Positions 50,500 through 61,330 of a stretch of DNA of 64,000 nt are shown piece by piece. The stretch's first letter is position 1; each line of letters starts with the position of its first letter. Made by a program: the position numbers and the translations under genes. This DNA is from Chrysomallon squamiferum (taxonomy: Eukaryota; Mollusca; Gastropoda; Neomphalida; Peltospiridae), in NCBI GenBank assembly GCA_012295275.1, contig CM022672.1:26889430-26953429 (forward strand), given 5' to 3'. The notes beneath the pieces are model-generated. The model was not told the origin of the DNA. It made no database searches and worked only from the letters and a program-made list of their open reading frames with translations.

Positions 50500-52269
50500 C
50501 TACTTCACACTAAGATTACTGCTCGGTCAATATACTAAATTAGATGTACGAAAGACTTAACGGCACCCGTGATTGGCTTCACTTGTTTGTGTGGTTGATT
50601 TTTCCCACACTATATCCTAGATAACCGCCGAGCCTGTTTGATGGGTGGGAATTCCGTTTACTCACTGCCAGTCTGCTATGTCAGTTACTCGGCGAAACGA
50701 TCTTTATTAGATGTCGGTATTCAATGATAGCAAGCCCTCTAATATTTGCCTTCTGATATTTGTGTTCTTGTATTTGCAAAGGAAAGCGCTGGTTACAATC
50801 AGTGCCGCTTATTGTTCAGAGCAATCTACACGTGTTTGACTAACAAATAAATTATGAGCAACACCGAACGGCCGAAAATCAGTGCAGCTTTTAATTGTCT
50901 CAGTTTTAAATTAGTTCTAAATAATAAAACGTTAATGATATAATCTAAGCTTCAGCTTTAATTGTTTCAGGTTTGTTAGCCAAAACAAAATTTAAGTTGA
51001 TGCTGTGATATAAACTACAGTTCTATCTATAGATAATTATAGGTGTCAGATACACTATATTTAAACACTATCATTATTCCACTTTTGTACTGCATTGGGT
51101 CATAACATGGTCAGACTGTTCTTTTAACGACTGGTATGTACAACGTTTGATACTGACTGACAAACAAGACATTTAAGGGAAAATGTAATTTTAGCATACC
51201 GATTTTTCTTTCTAATCGATCATTCAGAAAATGAATCTAACACTGGTTTGAAAAGACGACAATGAGCCCCAAGATTATCATACTTCACAACCTCTAACTG
51301 GTTCTTGTTCTAGATACGACAGCCTTGACAGCAGGTTTCCAATTATCACTGAACAAAAATAACTCTGAATACAAAACTCAAATCATCATTGTGACATACT
51401 CAGAAACTACATTAATCAATCAGCCCAAGCCTCTCTGCAAAATATTTATTTGCATCCACTTATTTATTTCGCCATTCAAACCATTATTTTTTTTTTCCTT
51501 CCTCCAGTTCAGTGTTCAACAGCTGGTATATCGAATAGCAAATTAAGTGGCATTGGCTCTCTTTGTCACCGGGTAAACAGAAGCAAATGTTGCTCTATAG
51601 AGTTCTATTCTTTCCCATGAACGTTTCACAATTACCATTTATTAGTAACACAATAACACTGTTGATTAAAATATTGTGCCGTTAAAACGCCTTGTTCTTT
51701 CATCAGCTGTGTTACTGGTGTAATGATGAAATTTAAGCCGGGTGTACTCGCCTTGTTCTTACAGCTTTTAAATTGATTGTTCTAGCGTTTAATTTAACTA
51801 GAAAGCATCTGGCGCCAAAGACGCGTTTTATTCCGCAGTATTTGTAGACTGTATGCAAAATACTTGAAAATCGGTAGGGCACAGCCAGTGACCGAGTTGT
51901 TTCTTTTTATTTTTTGGTTGCCGTTTTTTTCAGACTTAAAATAAATTTTAAAAAGTCTAGAAATTTGGTCACTTGAAAACGATGTGTAAAATAAACAAAC
52001 CAGAGCCCAAATATATGGTACGTAAAAAAAATTAATAAGAAATATGTGTAGAATTTGTATAAAAAATATACTCCATATATTAAAATGAAAAAGTAAAAAC
52101 GGGTAACAAATGAAGTAGCAAGTAAGAACGAACGAAAAGAAAAGAAAAACGAAGTCCATTTCCACAATTTTGAATTAATTTTGTAGAAATAAAAAAGATA
52201 AGAAATGTACATATATAAAGAAAAAATGAAATGAACATTTTACACTTTAAAATAAATTAAATGACATAC
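50500..52269. other. Intron 2, 5' part
   Basis: A complex segment at 50520-50900 may be regulatory, as may CTGGCGCCAAAGACGCG (51809-51825). The rest is AT-rich. The 123-codon minus frame near exon 2 (51794-52165) is Phe-rich, is not spliced to the LIM exon, and is judged non-coding. Confidence 0.45.
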
Positions 52270-52546
52270 CTGATGTAGTCGTTTCGACACAAAATCATTC
52301 CAGCTTTTGTAAAACAAGATGTGCCGATTTCTCCCAGTTGTGCTTGACAACACGAACATTTGAGGCAGCCAGTGTGCCAGTATCTGTCCAGTGCATGAAG
52401 AAGAAACCTGTCGAGTATTCTAGCTCCACACCCAGCACAGGCTTTCACTGACCCGGGGCCCCCGGGCGTTCCGTTCGAGCCTCCTGAAGAATTTGTAGTT
52501 TGTGAAACGAGGCCGCTGTTCATTCCCATATTGGCGTCCGGACCTC
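52270..52546 (-). CDS. LMO4: LMO4 coding exon 2 (linker and LIM domain 1)
   Basis: Encodes residues 14-106 of a LIM-only transcriptional cofactor. Residues 14-47 are a Gly/Ser/Asn/Thr-rich linker. LIM1 follows, with zinc ligands C50, C53, H71, C74, C77, C80, C100 and D103 in the canonical C-x2-C-x17-H-x2-C-x2-C-x2-C-x19-C-x2-D spacing. CSCCQAQLG followed by a short gap, IGTSC and MILCRNDYIR are near-identical to vertebrate LMO4 and distinguish it from LMO1/2/3. The exon begins after TTTTTGCAG and ends ATCAG|GTATGT inside the codon for R106. In the LMO family, LIM1 together with LIM2 binds the LIM-interaction domain of LDB1/NLI and nucleates nuclear transcription complexes without binding DNA itself. 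That role is taken from the family. All zinc ligands are intact and the frame is open, so the exon looks functional. Confidence 0.97.
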
Positions 52547-53329
52547 CTGCAAAAATAACAAAACACGTTTCAAAACAAGAAACAAAAACATCTTTTTAGT
52601 TAGAAATTAGAATAGAACAACACTAGTATTCTTCTTTCTGCATCCATTAATATACAGGTTTTCTTGATCGTGTTGGGATAGTAGTTTTATTTTATGTGCT
52701 TTTAATGCTGGAATACAAGGATGATGGAACTACAGAGTTTGTATAATATTAAACTAAGTTCTTATTGTAGTTTGTCTATGAAACTGTTGCTAGCTTTACC
52801 TATCTACTTATTATTGTATAACAAAGTGATAACAAGAATTATGACACAACAATCTTGTTAAAATTTGTCAGGATACTGTTTTTCCACGGTTAATGACAAC
52901 GACGATGATGATGATGATCATTATTATTATTATTATTATACGCAATAACTATTCCTTGATGAAACACTAATGCCAATAATATAACGTCGCATGAAATTTC
53001 ATTATGTAGTCATTACGTACCCGCATAAGAATAATTACTCTGTATTCTCGCTAACTGATGAAACCATTAACTATTGATAACGTAGTGGACGTTGGCATTA
53101 CAACCAATTTCTTTATTATTAATTATTAATAATACGGTTCACTATAACGGGCAGGGAGGATGGATGTAAAGCTAATATAGTATTAATTAATTACAGTACA
53201 ATATTAAACTCACGATCACGTTTTACCATGGGTTATCATATATTTTTCTTCTCTTCTCGTAATTTTTTCTTTCTTTTTTTAAAGCAATTAGTAGTCCGGA
53301 TATTAAAAAACAGTATCGTTCTTACAGCG
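52547..53329. other. Intron 1, AT-rich part next to exon 2
   Basis: GAT and TTA triplets at 52901-52940; otherwise nothing recognised. Confidence 0.6.
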
Positions 53330-53965
53330 CTATACAATGTATGATAAATGGCAACAAAAGCACATAGCTGCTGGAGAAGGAAGAAGTGACCGGATATGTT
53401 ATATTGGATTTGCCAAGATATTGCAATTACAGATTCAGTTTCTGGTCTGGCCGCTTCAGCCATTACTCGTCTTGTTTCTCTGCTCCTTCGTTCGCCAGCC
53501 GCAGTTCCTTGGGAGTCGTAACATTATTCGTCGAAATTGCTTGTACCAATGTAATTTGATTCCAAAGATTGCAAGGTAATTTCACAGTAATACGCTTTCA
53601 TTGACCTCTAATTTAGAACATATTCCGTCCAATTCTTGCCGCCAGAACAAGAGAAGTGTCACATGCAATTAGAAGTAAATCCTCGGAAATGAGAGGATTG
53701 CAAGAGTCAGAGCTTTGTACTCGAGATGAGAAACCTGGCTCAGCAATTAGTGCATCTATTTCGGTTTCTTATTATGTCGCGATAACAACAAGCTCATATG
53801 GCCCCGGCCTCACTTCAACCTGTTCGAACCGCAATGAGCCCATCAAAGCTCATTAACAAAGACAAAGAAACCGTCTGTGTCCACTTATCTTGTCAGCGAA
53901 AAACACGATGGTTTGACGTGCGAGTGGCTGGGGCGAATAAGTGGAGAAAACAACTGAAAGGAATA
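53330..53965. promoter_or_regulatory. Candidate intronic conserved element
   Basis: Complex block with CATGCAATTAGAAG (53662-53675), CAGCAATTAGTGC (53741-53753) and GCTCATTAAC cores, directly left of the SINE remnant. Frames of 66-80 codons show no domain. Confidence 0.3.
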
Positions 53966-53970
53966 TTACT

Positions 53971-54011
53971 GGCCGCTGTGGCTCAGTGGTTAAGGCGTCG
54001 ACTTTAAGACC
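53971..54011 (+). mobile_element. Truncated tRNA-derived SINE head
   Basis: The segment has a near-perfect Pol III A box, TGGCTCAGTGG (53979-53989), followed by TTAAGGCGTCGACTTTAAGA. This is the layout of the 5' half of a Leu/Ser-type tRNA: acceptor strand, D arm, start of the anticodon arm. Similarity stops at about 54011. There is no T arm or B box downstream, so it is not a functional tRNA gene. tRNA-derived SINEs are abundant in cephalopods; this looks like a 3'-truncated relic. Confidence 0.6.
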
Positions 54012-54344
54012 ATTTTTAGGTGACTAAGGATATACAGGAGCAACATTACTTTTTAAACTGTATTTACTAATTCTCTCTCTTGAACAGACAACTCGGACTG
54101 CTGATTACATGCCCAAGTCATGGTTAAACTATAGACTTAAATATTGACATAGTACGTGTACTGAGCTAACTGCTGATATACATGGCCATTAATCTTTTCT
54201 CTTGTTATTAATACAGTAACAAGTCTGACAAGTCACAATGAAAGCGCGGCTGAGTTCTGAATAAAACGAAGTTCGCTTTCTTGTAACAGCTATCTTGAAA
54301 GGTCAGTGATGATAATAATGATATTTATCAATGTGGCATGGATA

Positions 54345-54365
54345 TTTTTTTTTTTTTTTTTTTTT
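54345..54365. repeat. Poly-T run
   Basis: 21 T in intron 1. Confidence 0.95.
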
Positions 54366-55559
54366 GAATATTGTTGTTGGGAGGAAAAAATTATGTTTAA
54401 TAACTATATTTAATGTGTTTATCAGTCGATATACAAAGGACATATGCAAATAAGGAAACTCGTTTTTATGACAAGCACCATCAGTTTTATTACGATGTTT
54501 GTAATAAATAAAACTTTTGTGACGTAGATGACAGCCACGTTATGTAATTCAAATGTACCCAGTTTTAAACTGTTTTTTTTTTTGTTTTGTTTTTTCTTGT
54601 TTGATTATTATTATTATTATTAAATTTTTATATTATGTTCACCGGATCAAAATTTAAAGCAGTCCGGTATTTCAGACAATCTTCAGGCTTTTTGTCGAAA
54701 CACAAACAAATATCTAACTAAGCAAGACGTCGTTCCTACAGCCTCACTCTGAATAAAACCGGGTACATACAACGTCGTGCCAAAAGCCTCTCTGCAATCG
54801 TTCCTAATGTTTCTAAATGTGAATAAATCATTTAACCAAAAGCCATTATGTCTGCCCCTGACATCTATAGAACACGCACACCTTTTAGAAAAAAATAAAA
54901 TAAAGCTCTTTCGTACACATTTGTATTTGAATAGGATCAGACAACACTAGTCAAAGCAATCCAGCATTTGTTAACAATGGTGTAGGCTGACTTAATTTAC
55001 ATATTTTAGGGATTACACATCCATGAAAACTGGTCCAGGAGACACTTCGTTTTTGCCATAGATTACTTTCAATTCGAATTCCACCATAATTTTTGTTTTA
55101 AAAAGGTGAAATATAAAGATGAATATCACTCTTCTCCATATGTGTCTTGACTTAGGCTGTCGCGGGTACTTAACTCTGGCAACGGTAGACTGCTAGGACC
55201 ATACTGAATACTGATATAACGAAAACGTATTTTGTAATAAATCGTTTAATGTTATTTATTACACAGTAATAATCTTGACAGTTCTATTCAAATTTTAAAC
55301 TGTATTTTGTACTAGTTTCGGAATACAGGCAATATATGTGATACGATCATTCACTTTTTTTTTCTTTTTTTTTCTCTTTTTTTTTTTTTTTCTAACCAGT
55401 ATTCTAGGAAATAATGCAGAAAGCTAAATATATAGTGCTGGAATGGAGGTAATGGACTGCATTTCCAACCAACAGTAGCACATTTTACAGTAATGGTATT
55501 TTGACACCTAATAGGAACGGGATACTCCATGTGTGCTGTGATATCGTTAAACAATCATT
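54366..55559. other. Intron 1, AT-rich
   Basis: T-rich tract at 55359-55392 and a short ATT repeat at 54606-54622. No gene. Confidence 0.6.
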
Positions 55560-55940
55560 TCTTTTCTCGCTGCCTCTTTCATAAGGACTGTTTTTAAGAC
55601 ATCTGGCTTATTGCAGGCAATTTGATTGAACGCCGCTGTTTTAGGTACTTGCATTGAAAAGAATTGTATTTGCATCGCTCCATGGGCATTACTAAAGAAA
55701 CAGCGGCTATCTACAGCATGATATATTACTCGCTAATGAATAATGATGTCTGCTCAAATGACATTGTCCTCGAGTTTTCATCTGCGGATTTCCTATTAGG
55801 AGTATTCCTCTCTGTCGAACGTCTTTGATGATGCAAGATAATGCCCGTTCATTTTCAGCGAATATCTTCTGACACATTGGTTCTGACACTGATTTACCAG
55901 CGGATGGGATGAACTTTTTCATCAATATAAATCAGCACTG
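55560..55940. promoter_or_regulatory. Candidate element with POU octamer
   Basis: Complex block containing a perfect octamer ATTTGCAT (55668-55675), with TTGCATTG and GCTAATGAATAATG cores. A 72-codon minus frame has no domain. Confidence 0.35.
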
Positions 55941-56399
55941 GACAGTGGTCACTTTGTTAGTGTTACAATTTGTATAGTTTAAGAGATACGACAACTCCAA
56001 CTCGTATAGGAATACGTTTTAGTTTTAAATCAATGTTCTAACAACATTTGAAGACAATATTTAAAGTGCATTTACAAACAGAACATATAATAAACAGAAC
56101 TCGATCCTTTTAAGTCTCCCATTGGCGAGAGGAAAGATTGAATATTAGCTTAACGTCATCTCCATCATATTTAAATATTTAAAGCATGTAGTTTTAGAAC
56201 CATTAGAGTAGGAGAAAAGAAACACAAAGCCATTTAATCGATGAGTATCGAGGAATTTTTTAAAAATAAAAATATTTGTAACTTGTCTTTGACTGGGAAG
56301 CATATACCACTGTTTTTAATCTATTTGTTGTAGGGTACTGACTGTTAATGGCGAAATTAGAGAGAGACAAACGACGTTTTTAACTGAAATCTATTTTGG
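55941..56399. other. Intron 1, AT-rich, nothing recognised
   Basis: No repeats or motifs of note. Confidence 0.55.
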
Positions 56400-56830
56400 T
56401 GACAAACTAAATTTATCCGCAGGTTAGCCGTGACCTTGGACTTACAAAACGTAACAAAAGCCCCTCTAAATATTCTGTGTCGACTCTGAAAGCCATGATA
56501 ATGTTTAATGGCGCAGATGCATTAGGCGTTGTCATTAAAAAGATGTTAATATTCCTAATTGATTTTACTAAGCCGCTACTAGAAGCTTTACTCTAATTGC
56601 GTGTATTGATAATGAAGTAATTCTGTCTAACAGTCCTTTCTCCAGTCCTGACGCATAATGGCGGGATGACACTGCGGCGACTGAAGGTTTTGTTAAGTGC
56701 CTTTGAGTCGGATTTTCTTATTGGTCACGGGAACGTAAAGGGCGGAAATCTGACCAATCACGAATAGTGTTTTTTTTCTGTCACCTAGTTTTCATTAAGA
56801 TCATTTAAAAGAGACGGGAGAAAATGAACA
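56400..56830. promoter_or_regulatory. Candidate intron 1 regulatory block
   Basis: Complex sequence with TCCTAATTGATTTTAC (56553-56568), ATGGCGGGATGACAC (56658-56672, E2F-like core), GGGCGGAAATCTGACCAATCA (56739-56759) and TTATTGGTCACG (56718-56729). CCAAT-type motifs occur on both strands. Confidence 0.35.
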
Positions 56831-59639
56831 AACTGAAATAGGATCGATTGTGTGACGAATGAAAATAATGGTCATAAAAGATGAGCTTTTTAATGAAATT
56901 GCTTCTACAAATAGTAAAACTGTCTTGATGAAAATTGTAATTACATAACAAGAACATCAAACTGCACTAATTTATATCTTTCTATTGAAGCTATATTACA
57001 TCGAAGTATTTTATGTTAAATAATAATTTATATCTGTTGTTATGACAATATGAATATTTGCCTTAGTTATAGATTTATTTCTAACACCAAACTGAAACCT
57101 GGTTCAGTATGCGAAATGAATAAAACTGAAAAAGAAAGTATCCTTTGAACGAGTTCAATCAAACACACAACAAAGATTCAGTAGTGAAAGTAAGCAGCAA
57201 ATGGTCGTAAAATAAGAAATAAAATTAGTTACATTTTGATTCATCAGTCACTTTGCGATAAACATGTTGCTCTTCGAATAAAGCCTGGGTTCTGTCAAAT
57301 GATTACGAAAAGGTAAATCACACAGCACAAACGGTTTACACAAAGATATCCGCCGATAACGAATGAACAAGATAAACTATAATCACTGAAACAGAAGAAC
57401 TTAACAAATACATGCACTAAGAACCATTACGTTAGTATATCATATTCTTTTTCTCTTTTTTTTTTTTTTTTTTTTTCTTCCTGTAGTATCAGTGCACTTG
57501 TTGAATCCTAAATATGCAAGGCATATTTAAATATGGACGGAAGTGTATGAAAAGATTACGGCTGTATTTTGAAATGGGTTAACTTGGCTGTTCGGTCGAT
57601 AACGATAGCTGGCGTCTAAAGAGTGCTCGGGCTTGACAAACTGGATGCAAAGTACGTGTCAACACAACATCATCAACCGTTTCCTTTCCCTGCCACTGCT
57701 ACTTCGACAACTTCGATCACATGGCGCTGTGTTTAACATCTGCACAATCGCTTCATAATATTAACGTAATCATAATACGACATGTTTTTTTTTTGTCTTT
57801 ATTCTTAATCGAAGCAAATTTCTGTGGAGTATTGTAAGGTATCTGAGATAGTTTTGTCTGTGTAAAAAATACCATTAGTGTACTAGATACATTCGTTATA
57901 TTCAAGAATCCTGTTGACTAAATGTAGTAAAACATTATGATTTGTATACAACAGAAAATAAAATAAACATTATATATATTTAAATATTTTGTTTTTGTTT
58001 GTTTTTTAAATTGTTATATTGTCGTTAATATGATTTAATCATTAGAATGGTTTGCATGTTAAAACCAAAATATTTTTATTCAGGTAATTTTTATCTGAAT
58101 AGCAATATACGCATAGACTTGTTGTACATGAAAACGGTTTAATGACCTAAGTTTTCTAAATCCGTCACCACTGTCATAACTGCCAACCTGACAAGGAAGT
58201 AAAACTGTGAAATCTAGACTTGGAAGTGTCGCTAGTTACAAGGTATCGGTTATTATTAAAAATTTAGAAATTTAGATACTGAATGTTCGTATCTTAAAAT
58301 TACTTTATCATCCATTTCTTAGTTCAAAGGAAAATGAATAAAAACGCAGGAATGAAATTAATTATTCATATTTAATGAAAACGTATGCTGAAACATGACG
58401 ATTTGAATAAATGTGTCGATTAGTAGCAATGAGTCGTTTACAAACCTCCTTCCTCGATGTAAGAGATGAAGAGAAACAGAACGAGAGAGAGATGCAGAAC
58501 GAAAGACGCCAGCAAAACACGTTAAATTATATTTAATTATTTTTCATCATACATTAATCTCGTAGTGCAATGGAAATGTCATTATTTTGTGCAGAAACAT
58601 GTTATTAACAATCTGACGACGCTTGGCTGTACACTGAATTTGTTAATCAGTGAATCAGCAGTGCTATAAATTACGTACGAAGCAGCTGCTGGAACGCAGC
58701 CATTAATTCATGATGGGATAAGCGTTATCAGATTACTAATTACATGTACATAAATGATATATCCCAAATATTCTTTTATGTACACACACACACAAAGACG
58801 TCGAGAATAATAAACATTTACAATACACACATACTGATAGACAAAGTGACATAGTGACAGACAGAGAGATATTCATAGAGATGTTAGATAAGTGCAATAG
58901 ACAATCATTATAATATCGAAATCTCTAAATATATAAATATATAAATCTGTAAAGACGTACAAGTATTTGAAACTGGTGCTAGGGTAAAACCCTACACTTA
59001 GCTGAGCCTGATTTGGGATAACTCCGTATTTTGTTTTTAACCCTCAGATATCTGTATTAAAATCGGGTTTAGAAGGGTAAGGTTTGCGGGACTGTTTTAA
59101 TATATTTATTATTCAGCAACGTAATCTAAACATTATTCAGTAAAGTAATGTTATACGTATGACATGTATGATGTGTATTTGATACATTATAAATAGAAAA
59201 ATATTGATTTAATGCTAATTTCAAACGCATTACTAAATAATTCAAATTTTTACCTGCTTATATATGTAAATGTTTCCAGTCGAAATTTTTTGAATACCAC
59301 TGTAAACTAATTATAGTTATACATGAAGTATTTAGTTATTGTTTTTTTGTGTGTGTGTGTTTTGGTCAAATATTTCATTTATTTTTTGTTTACACCGGCT
59401 TTCTCGTCTTATTATATATATATATATATATATATATATTTTAAAAATTTTGCCTACACCGTCACTTAATATTTAATAAAAATCTCCCAACAATATAGTT
59501 ACAATATTTCACATTCGTCCATTAAATAATCAAATAATGCGAAACAAAATATTCAACTTATTACTACATTTTTTTTCCTATTAAAAAAAAAAGAAAGAAA
59601 AAAAGAAAAACGAAAACAACCGACAAAGTCTCTTTAACA
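56831..59639. other. Intron 1, mostly AT-rich with two complex patches
   Basis: Complex patches at 57540-57770 and 58420-58760 (with CAGCAGTGCTATAAATTACG) may be regulatory. Short T runs, a GT tract (59350-59360) and a TA microsatellite (59413-59440) are also present. No gene. Confidence 0.45.
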
Positions 59640-60045
59640 GTTAATATCACCTCGAATTTCAATTACTTCACTGGTTGTAGTGGAGGGGGTGAGTTGGGCG
59701 AACGACAAGAAACATGGCCAATTATCTTGCCTTACTGAAGCACGTTTTATATTAAACGGGTCCTTTGTACGACATCCAATTAAAGGCAACATTAACATGT
59801 CGGTCCTCTCCGAGTGTTTATGGCGAAGGACATTAATAATGGAGATAACTTTAATCAGGTAGATTCATTTACAATGTGGCAGACGGTGCTTTTAGGAAGG
59901 AGAATATGTAAAGAGGGGGGGAATAATTACATTGGAAATACGATCCAAAATAGTTTACCCAATTCTTTTGCGTTCATTGTGAGTAATAATCCCGACGTAA
60001 GGCGAGCTATGAAAATGAATTCTTCCATGGTATAGTAGTTTTATT
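59640..60045. promoter_or_regulatory. Candidate intron 1 regulatory block
   Basis: Complex sequence with GGCCAATTATC (59716-59726), CCAATTAAAGG (59777-59787), ATTAATAATGG and ATAATTACATTGG cores. Plus-strand frames of 60-73 codons show no domain. Confidence 0.35.
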
Positions 60046-60200
60046 ATCGAACACAGAAAGAAAACATCTTCCCTTCTTCCTTTGTTGGGGTATCTCGACA
60101 TTTTGGAAATCTGATGCAGCTGGATATCTTTTTAAATTGAAATAAAGCCTTGGAGGTTTCTTGATATTTGTGATCATCTCTGTCCTTTGTTGATGATGAT

Positions 60201-60203
<3 letters not shown>

Positions 60204-60291
<88 letters not shown>
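60204..60291. repeat. (GA)n microsatellite, about 44 units
   Basis: Perfect 88-bp GA tract about 550 bp downstream of the LMO4 first coding exon, on the non-template side of intron 1. Confidence 0.98.
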
Positions 60292-60292
<1 letters not shown>

Positions 60293-60843
60293 ATCATAAA
60301 TACTGGCAGGTAGCGGGTAATACTAATAATTTAAAGTCTATAAAGGATATTGTATGTTCTCTACTTGTCATAACATGTCATTTTGTTTTCTAGACTGATT
60401 ACTCTTCTAAGATTTTTTCACATTCTTAAAAATACAACAATAACAAATATTAATAAACATTTAAATAACAATATATGAATTTTACTTATTCCGAATGTAC
60501 TCGGTAACACCATTTTGTTACTCCATGATCCATCTTCTACGAACGAGATTCCGAAATAGCCCGAATACCGAACTGTTACGACGTTAACAGAATCACAAAA
60601 CAATTCTGAATTCAGCGTGACACAAATGTGCTCATGTATTTCCGTTTTTATACAGACCAACAATAACTACGTATTTGTTACAGCAGCCGATCTCCAACAT
60701 GACGCAAATAATTAACTTGAAATTCAAAACAAAAACAATCGGTTTTCCAACCGTACAATCCGGCAAAAATGTATACAGATTCAAACAATGAGAGAGAATA
60801 CAACGACAAAACTAACATTTTAAAAATAGCAAAATGTACTTAC

Positions 60844-60883
60844 CGGATCCGAGGGAACTGAACGGCGATAACGAAGTATCCAT
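60844..60883 (-). CDS. LMO4: LMO4 coding exon 1 (N-terminus)
   Basis: First coding exon of a LIM-domain-only protein. It reads MDTSLSPFSSLGS and then one base of a split Gly codon (residue 14). It ends at an ideal donor (G|GTAAGT, intron bases from 60843 down). Phase 1 joins exactly to exon 2, which starts after a TTTTTGCAG acceptor. The ATG (60881-60883) is chosen because an in-frame TGA lies 11 codons upstream (60914-60916) with no in-frame ATG after it. The context is modest, with C at -3 and G at +4. The encoded peptide is short, Ser/Gly-rich and probably disordered. Vertebrate LMO4 also has a short low-complexity N-terminus before LIM1, but with a different sequence. The splice fit is strong; the exon is tiny, so transcript data would be the firm proof. 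Confidence 0.85.
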
Positions 60884-61330
60884 TTGTGATAGAAGAGAGT
60901 TTTCAGGGCTAAGTCACATGTGTTGACAACTTGACACGGACAAAGGCTGTGCACTTTTCTCGGTACTCCAATGTTAAAGCGCACACACACCACAACAAAA
61001 ACACACGGAATATACCGTGTTAAGCGGCACTAGTTAACTCTTCGCTGTACGTATTTTGCGGCTGTTCTCGACTTCAGTATAAACCCGACTGCTGCTTGTA
61101 ACGTTCGCCTCTACCACTGATCGTCTGTATGAGTCAAGATATTTAATTTACCCCGTGTCGAAGATAGCAATATAACTTTGCTAATTTCATTTGTCACATC
61201 ACATTGGGGTTGCCTCATTAGTCCAGGTCCCAGCGAGTGCAGTGAATGGACGATCTAACGATTTCTACGTCAGCCAATCGCATCGCACCACAGGCCGATA
61301 ATGATTTACTGGACGGGTCCATTTCGCTTT
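60884..61330 (-). promoter_or_regulatory. Putative LMO4 5' leader and proximal promoter
   Basis: Complex, CpG-containing sequence directly upstream of the LMO4 start codon. It contains a start-stop uORF (60914-60919), an 18-bp interrupted palindrome (61003-61020), an AP-1 consensus TGAGTCA (61130-61136), and a TACGTCA CRE-like site (61266-61272) one base from CCAAT (61274-61278). On the gene strand these last two read ATTGG then TGACGTA, a common proximal-promoter pairing. I see no convincing TATA box on the minus strand. The transcription start is not determinable by eye. Confidence 0.5.
60914..60919 (-). promoter_or_regulatory. Start-stop uORF (ATG-TGA) in the LMO4 leader
   Basis: On the gene strand an ATG is followed immediately by TGA, in frame with the main ATG and ending 30 nt before it. 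Such minimal uORFs are known in other eukaryotic mRNAs to hold or divert initiating ribosomes. Here it matters only if the transcription start lies upstream of 60919, which is likely but unproven. The TGA also blocks any N-terminal extension of LMO4. Confidence 0.5.

Larger units (their letters stand above)
29975..52269 (-). other. LMO4 intron 2 (about 22.3 kb)
   Basis: A GT-AG intron between the LIM1 and LIM2 exons: donor GTATGT below 52270, acceptor CACAG above 29974. It holds AAT and AC/AG microsatellites, a 54-base T run and, mainly between 33.7 and 51 kb, many blocks of complex sequence rich in homeodomain-type cores. No second gene is visible inside. Its size and content fit a developmental regulator whose intron hosts enhancers; the enhancer role is inference. 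Confidence 0.85.
52547..60843 (-). other. LMO4 intron 1 (about 8.3 kb)
   Basis: A GT-AG intron separating the 40-nt first coding exon from the LIM1 exon: donor GTAAGT at 60843, acceptor polypyrimidine plus CAG at 52547. It contains a tRNA-like SINE remnant (53971-54011), a poly-T run (54345-54365), a TA microsatellite (59413-59440), an 88-bp GA microsatellite (60204-60291) and several complex blocks listed separately. No other open frame in it looks coding. Confidence 0.85.

Noticed and set aside
52257-52529. Exon 2 frame taken as an intact 90-residue single-LIM protein starting at the internal Met
   Set aside because: The frame ends in intronic sequence past a clear GTATGT donor, and phase-matched exons 1 and 3 complete an LMO4 protein.
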